A DNA stretch of 7,569 bases, taken from NCBI GenBank assembly GCA_028709105.1, contig JAQVYD010000065.1:1-7569 (forward strand), given 5' to 3'. The notes under the pieces are model-generated. The model saw nothing but the letters and a program-made list of their open reading frames with translations, ran no database searches and was not told the DNA's origin. The translations under genes were made by a program, and so were the position numbers. Below are positions 5,397-7,569 of this stretch, piece after piece (within the stretch, counting starts at the first letter, position 1; every line of letters begins with the position of its first letter). The DNA comes from Clostridia bacterium (GTDB lineage Bacteria; Bacillota; Peptococcia; DRI-13; DTU073).

Positions 5397-5824
5397 ATGA
5401 GCGTTTTGGTACCGTCGTGTTAGATACTGCTTTTCGGTTTGTGATTCCTTTTGTGATGCTTTATGGGGTGTATGTGCTTATTAATGGGGAAAGCAGCCCC
5501 GGGGGCGGCTTCCAGGCCGGCGCTCTTTTAGCTATTGCGGTAGTTTTAAGCCGTTTGGTCCAAGGCGAAAAAGCTGTTTTTAATATTTCGGGAAACACCG
5601 CCCTTATTCTGGCGGGCATAGGTACGTTTCTTTATGGTTTTGTGGGGGTGTTAACCCTTTGCTGGGGTGGGAATTTTTTGGAGTATGGGATTTCTCCTTG
5701 GGCGATGTTGGCCGCGGAGAAACATGCTTTAGGGATACTGGGCATTGAAATTGGCGTTACTTTGTGTGTCATGGCTACTATTATTGCTATTTTTGATGCC
5801 TTGACGAGAAAGGAAGAAGTGTGA
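5393..5824 (+). CDS. mrpB: Mrp/Mnh antiporter subunit B
   Basis: A 143-residue MnhB-family membrane subunit (MbhF in archaeal Mbh). Helices lie at about 14-28, 40-57, 66-88 and 113-135. The family signature is GESSPGGGFQAGALLAIAVV (32-51), with the PGGGFQAG loop typical of the Mbh/MnhB group. The conserved region around the last helix (ALGILGIEIGVTLCVMATI) is present. The ATG at 5393 follows GGAGGAGG (5378-5385) with a 7-base spacer and overlaps the preceding stop, so translational coupling is likely. The length matches the family. Confidence 0.92.
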   Translation: MNERFGTVVLDTAFRFVIPFVMLYGVYVLINGESSPGGGFQAGALLAIAVVLSRLVQGEKAVFNISGNTALILAGIGTFLYGFVGVLTLCWGGNFLEYGISPWAMLAAEKHALGILGIEIGVTLCVMATIIAIFDALTRKEEV

Positions 5825-6189
5825 TGAAGGAATTTTTTGCCGAATATTTCGTGTACTGGTTAATCTTCATCCTTTTTATGCTAGGACCTTATGGGATAAT
5901 CTTCAAAAAGAACCTCGTGAAGAAGTTGATGGCGATGAACATTATGCAGGTAGCTGTAATTTTGTTTTTCTTGGCTTTGGGTCAGAAAGCGGGAGGGACA
6001 ATCCCCATCAATGTACCGGGTCTCGTCGGGGCGGTAAATTATATCAATCCTTTACCGCATGCGCTGATGTTAACGGCGATTGTGGTTAGCTTGGCAACCC
6101 TTGGGGTGTCTTTGTCTTTGCTTTTATTAATCCAAAAACACTATGGTGTACTTGAAGAAGATGAATTGCTACGGAGGATGAATCAATGA
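5824..6189 (+). CDS. mrpC: Mrp/Mnh antiporter subunit C (NuoK-like)
   Basis: A 121-residue homologue of the complex I subunit NuoK with three helices (about 9-28, 35-53, 78-104). It carries KKLMAMNIMQVAVILFFLA (33-51) and the diagnostic NPLPHALMLTAIVVSLAT (75-92), which matches MrpC/MbhG. No gene disruption is seen. The start is ATG at 5824, overlapping the mrpB stop by one base, 9 bases after AAAGGA (5809-5814). A GTG at 5821 would add one residue and is possible. Within the complex, MrpC together with the MrpA tail and MrpG is thought to form part of the cation path. The final stop overlaps the mrpD start. Confidence 0.93.
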   Translation: MKEFFAEYFVYWLIFILFMLGPYGIIFKKNLVKKLMAMNIMQVAVILFFLALGQKAGGTIPINVPGLVGAVNYINPLPHALMLTAIVVSLATLGVSLSLLLLIQKHYGVLEEDELLRRMNQ

Positions 6190-7569
6190 AGGAACAACTA
6201 CCGGCTCTAATTATAGTTGTGCCCTTATTGACAGCCTTGCTTTGCCCTTTGGTGGCTCGTTTTTCGACAAAGCTGCTGCGGGGGCTGGGGATTGCGGCTG
6301 TTTTGCTGTCCTTTCTTAGTGCTGTCGGTGCTTTGGGACATGCGCTTACAGAGGGGCCTTGGCACTATTATTTCGGTAATTGGCTGCCACCTTGGGGCAT
6401 CGAATATGTAATTGATCCCCTTAGCGGGGTCATGGCTGTTTTAATTTCTTTTCTCAGTCTTGCTGTTTTGTTTTATGCAGGTTCTTTTGGGCGAGAGGAG
6501 GGCCGGCTGAAAAAAGGGATCTTTTATACCCTTTATTTGTTACTTACTTCAGGCCTTTTGGGGATGGTGGTGACAGGAGATGTTTTTAATCTTTATGTTT
6601 TCTTGGAAATATCCTCTTTAAGTGCTTATGCTTTAATCGCTGCAGGGGGAGATAAAGCGACGGTGTCTACTTTCCGTTATGTTCTTGTAGGTACGGTCGG
6701 GGCTTCTTTTTATCTTCTTGGAGTCGGCTATCTTTATGCGCTTACCGGTTCTTTAAATATGGCGGATCTGGCGGTAAGGCTGCAGCCTTTGCTTGATTCG
6801 CGAGCTGTTTTGGTGGCGATGGTTTTTATTTTAGTGGGCATGGGCATAAAAATGGCGCTCTTTCCTCTGCACGGCTGGCTGCCCGATGCTTATACCTATG
6901 CCCCGCCTGCCGTGATTCCCTTTATTGCCGGGGCGATGACGAAGGTCATGGTTTATGTGCTTTTTAGATATTTCTTCTTTGTTTTTGGGATTATGAATGG
7001 TTTTGTTCCTATCGTTTTAGAAGTGTTAGGTTGGTTAGCAGCACTAGGGATTATTCTGGGTTCGGTCATGGCCATCGCTCAGTCGGATTTTCGGCGGATG
7101 CTGGCCTATTCGAGCGTGGCTCAGGTGGGCTATATCGCTCTGGGGCTGTCTTTGGGTAATTTCTTTGGCTTTATTGGCGGTGTGTTGCATATTATCAATC
7201 ACGCGCTTATGAAAAGTTGTCTTTTCTTGGTGGCCGGTGGTGTTAAATGGAAAACAGGCGAACATCTGATTGAAAAATATGCGGAGTTGGGCAATCGGGT
7301 GCCTTTAACGATGGGAGCCTTCCTGGTGGGAGCTCTCTCCATGGTGGGGATCCCTCCTACCGCAGGTTTCTTTAGTAAATGGTATTTAATCTTAGGCGCA
7401 CTGGAGAAAGATTTATGGCTTTATGTGGTTGTGATTGTCTTAAGTAGTTTGCTCAATGCTATTTATTTCTTTAGGGTCATTGAAAATGCTTATTTGAAAA
7501 AAGCGCCTGTGGCAGGCAAGGAAATACGCGGAGAAAAGAAAAAGGCCGAACTTCCTATACCCATGCTCG
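6186..7569 (+). CDS. mrpD: Mrp/Mnh antiporter subunit D (NuoM/N-like), 3' end cut off
   Basis: A large proton-translocating subunit of the Mrp module, homologous to NuoL/M/N of complex I (MbhH in Mbh). The frame is open from ATG 6186 to the window edge (461 codons visible), so the gene continues to the right. ATG overlaps the mrpC stop (ATGA) and GGAGGA (6173-6178) has a 7-base spacer. Family residues are all present: NLYVFLEISSLSAYALI with Glu141 (helix 5), GIKMALFPLHGWLPDAY with Lys222 and His229, MTKVMVYVL with Lys253, the HIINHALMKSCLFL block with His335, His339 and Lys343, and GFFSKWYLI with Lys398. These equal the Glu/Lys/His chain that carries protons in this family. Most of the antiporter core is visible; a charged loop (KKAPVAGKEIRGEKKK) follows and only the last helices should be missing. 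Confidence 0.94.
   Translation, partial: MKEQLPALIIVVPLLTALLCPLVARFSTKLLRGLGIAAVLLSFLSAVGALGHALTEGPWHYYFGNWLPPWGIEYVIDPLSGVMAVLISFLSLAVLFYAGSFGREEGRLKKGIFYTLYLLLTSGLLGMVVTGDVFNLYVFLEISSLSAYALIAAGGDKATVSTFRYVLVGTVGASFYLLGVGYLYALTGSLNMADLAVRLQPLLDSRAVLVAMVFILVGMGIKMALFPLHGWLPDAYTYAPPAVIPFIAGAMTKVMVYVLFRYFFFVFGIMNGFVPIVLEVLGWLAALGIILGSVMAIAQSDFRRMLAYSSVAQVGYIALGLSLGNFFGFIGGVLHIINHALMKSCLFLVAGGVKWKTGEHLIEKYAELGNRVPLTMGAFLVGALSMVGIPPTAGFFSKWYLILGALEKDLWLYVVVIVLSSLLNAIYFFRVIENAYLKKAPVAGKEIRGEKKKAELPIPML

Overview
The window looks like chromosomal DNA of an endospore-forming, low-to-moderate GC, Gram-positive anaerobe, most likely class Clostridia and perhaps Peptococcaceae-like (family placement is inference). 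The grounds are spoIIR, a SPOCS/DUF3794-LysM protein, strong AGGAGG-type Shine-Dalgarno sites, GTG/TTG starts and hairpin-plus-T terminators. I see no mobile element, CRISPR array, tRNA or rRNA, and no gene-free stretch longer than 300 bases.

Left part (1-1800), sporulation and envelope. The window opens inside a DUF3794/SPOCS protein ending in a LysM domain (SipL-like, probably coat or cortex assembly), followed by a clean intrinsic terminator. Next is a complete spoIIR, the forespore-to-mother-cell signal that triggers pro-sigma-E processing. A convergent minus-strand gene for a minimal YkuD-type L,D-transpeptidase shares a long perfect-stem bidirectional terminator with spoIIR. The transpeptidase is divergent from the next gene, and the intervening region holds two short inverted repeats and a promoter-like sequence.

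Middle (1884-3551). A full-length Na+/phosphate cotransporter-family protein (NptA/YjbB type) has two QSSS repeats and a C-terminal PhoU-like domain.

Right part (3687-end). A tightly packed, translationally coupled operon encodes an Mrp-type cation/proton antiporter module in the order E, F, G, MrpA-tail part 1 (DUF4040/MbhD-like), MrpA-tail part 2 (MbhE-like), B, C, D. The last gene is cut by the window edge. The C-terminal part of MrpA, which is one polypeptide in Bacillus, is here two small genes, and no NuoL-like MrpA precedes them. This is the gene order of the Mrp module in archaeal Mbh/Mbs-type complexes rather than the Bacillus ABCDEFG order. Whether it is a stand-alone Na+/H+ antiporter or the ion-pumping half of a redox complex depends on genes beyond the right edge. 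Together with the Na+-coupled phosphate transporter, the right half is devoted to sodium traffic across the membrane.
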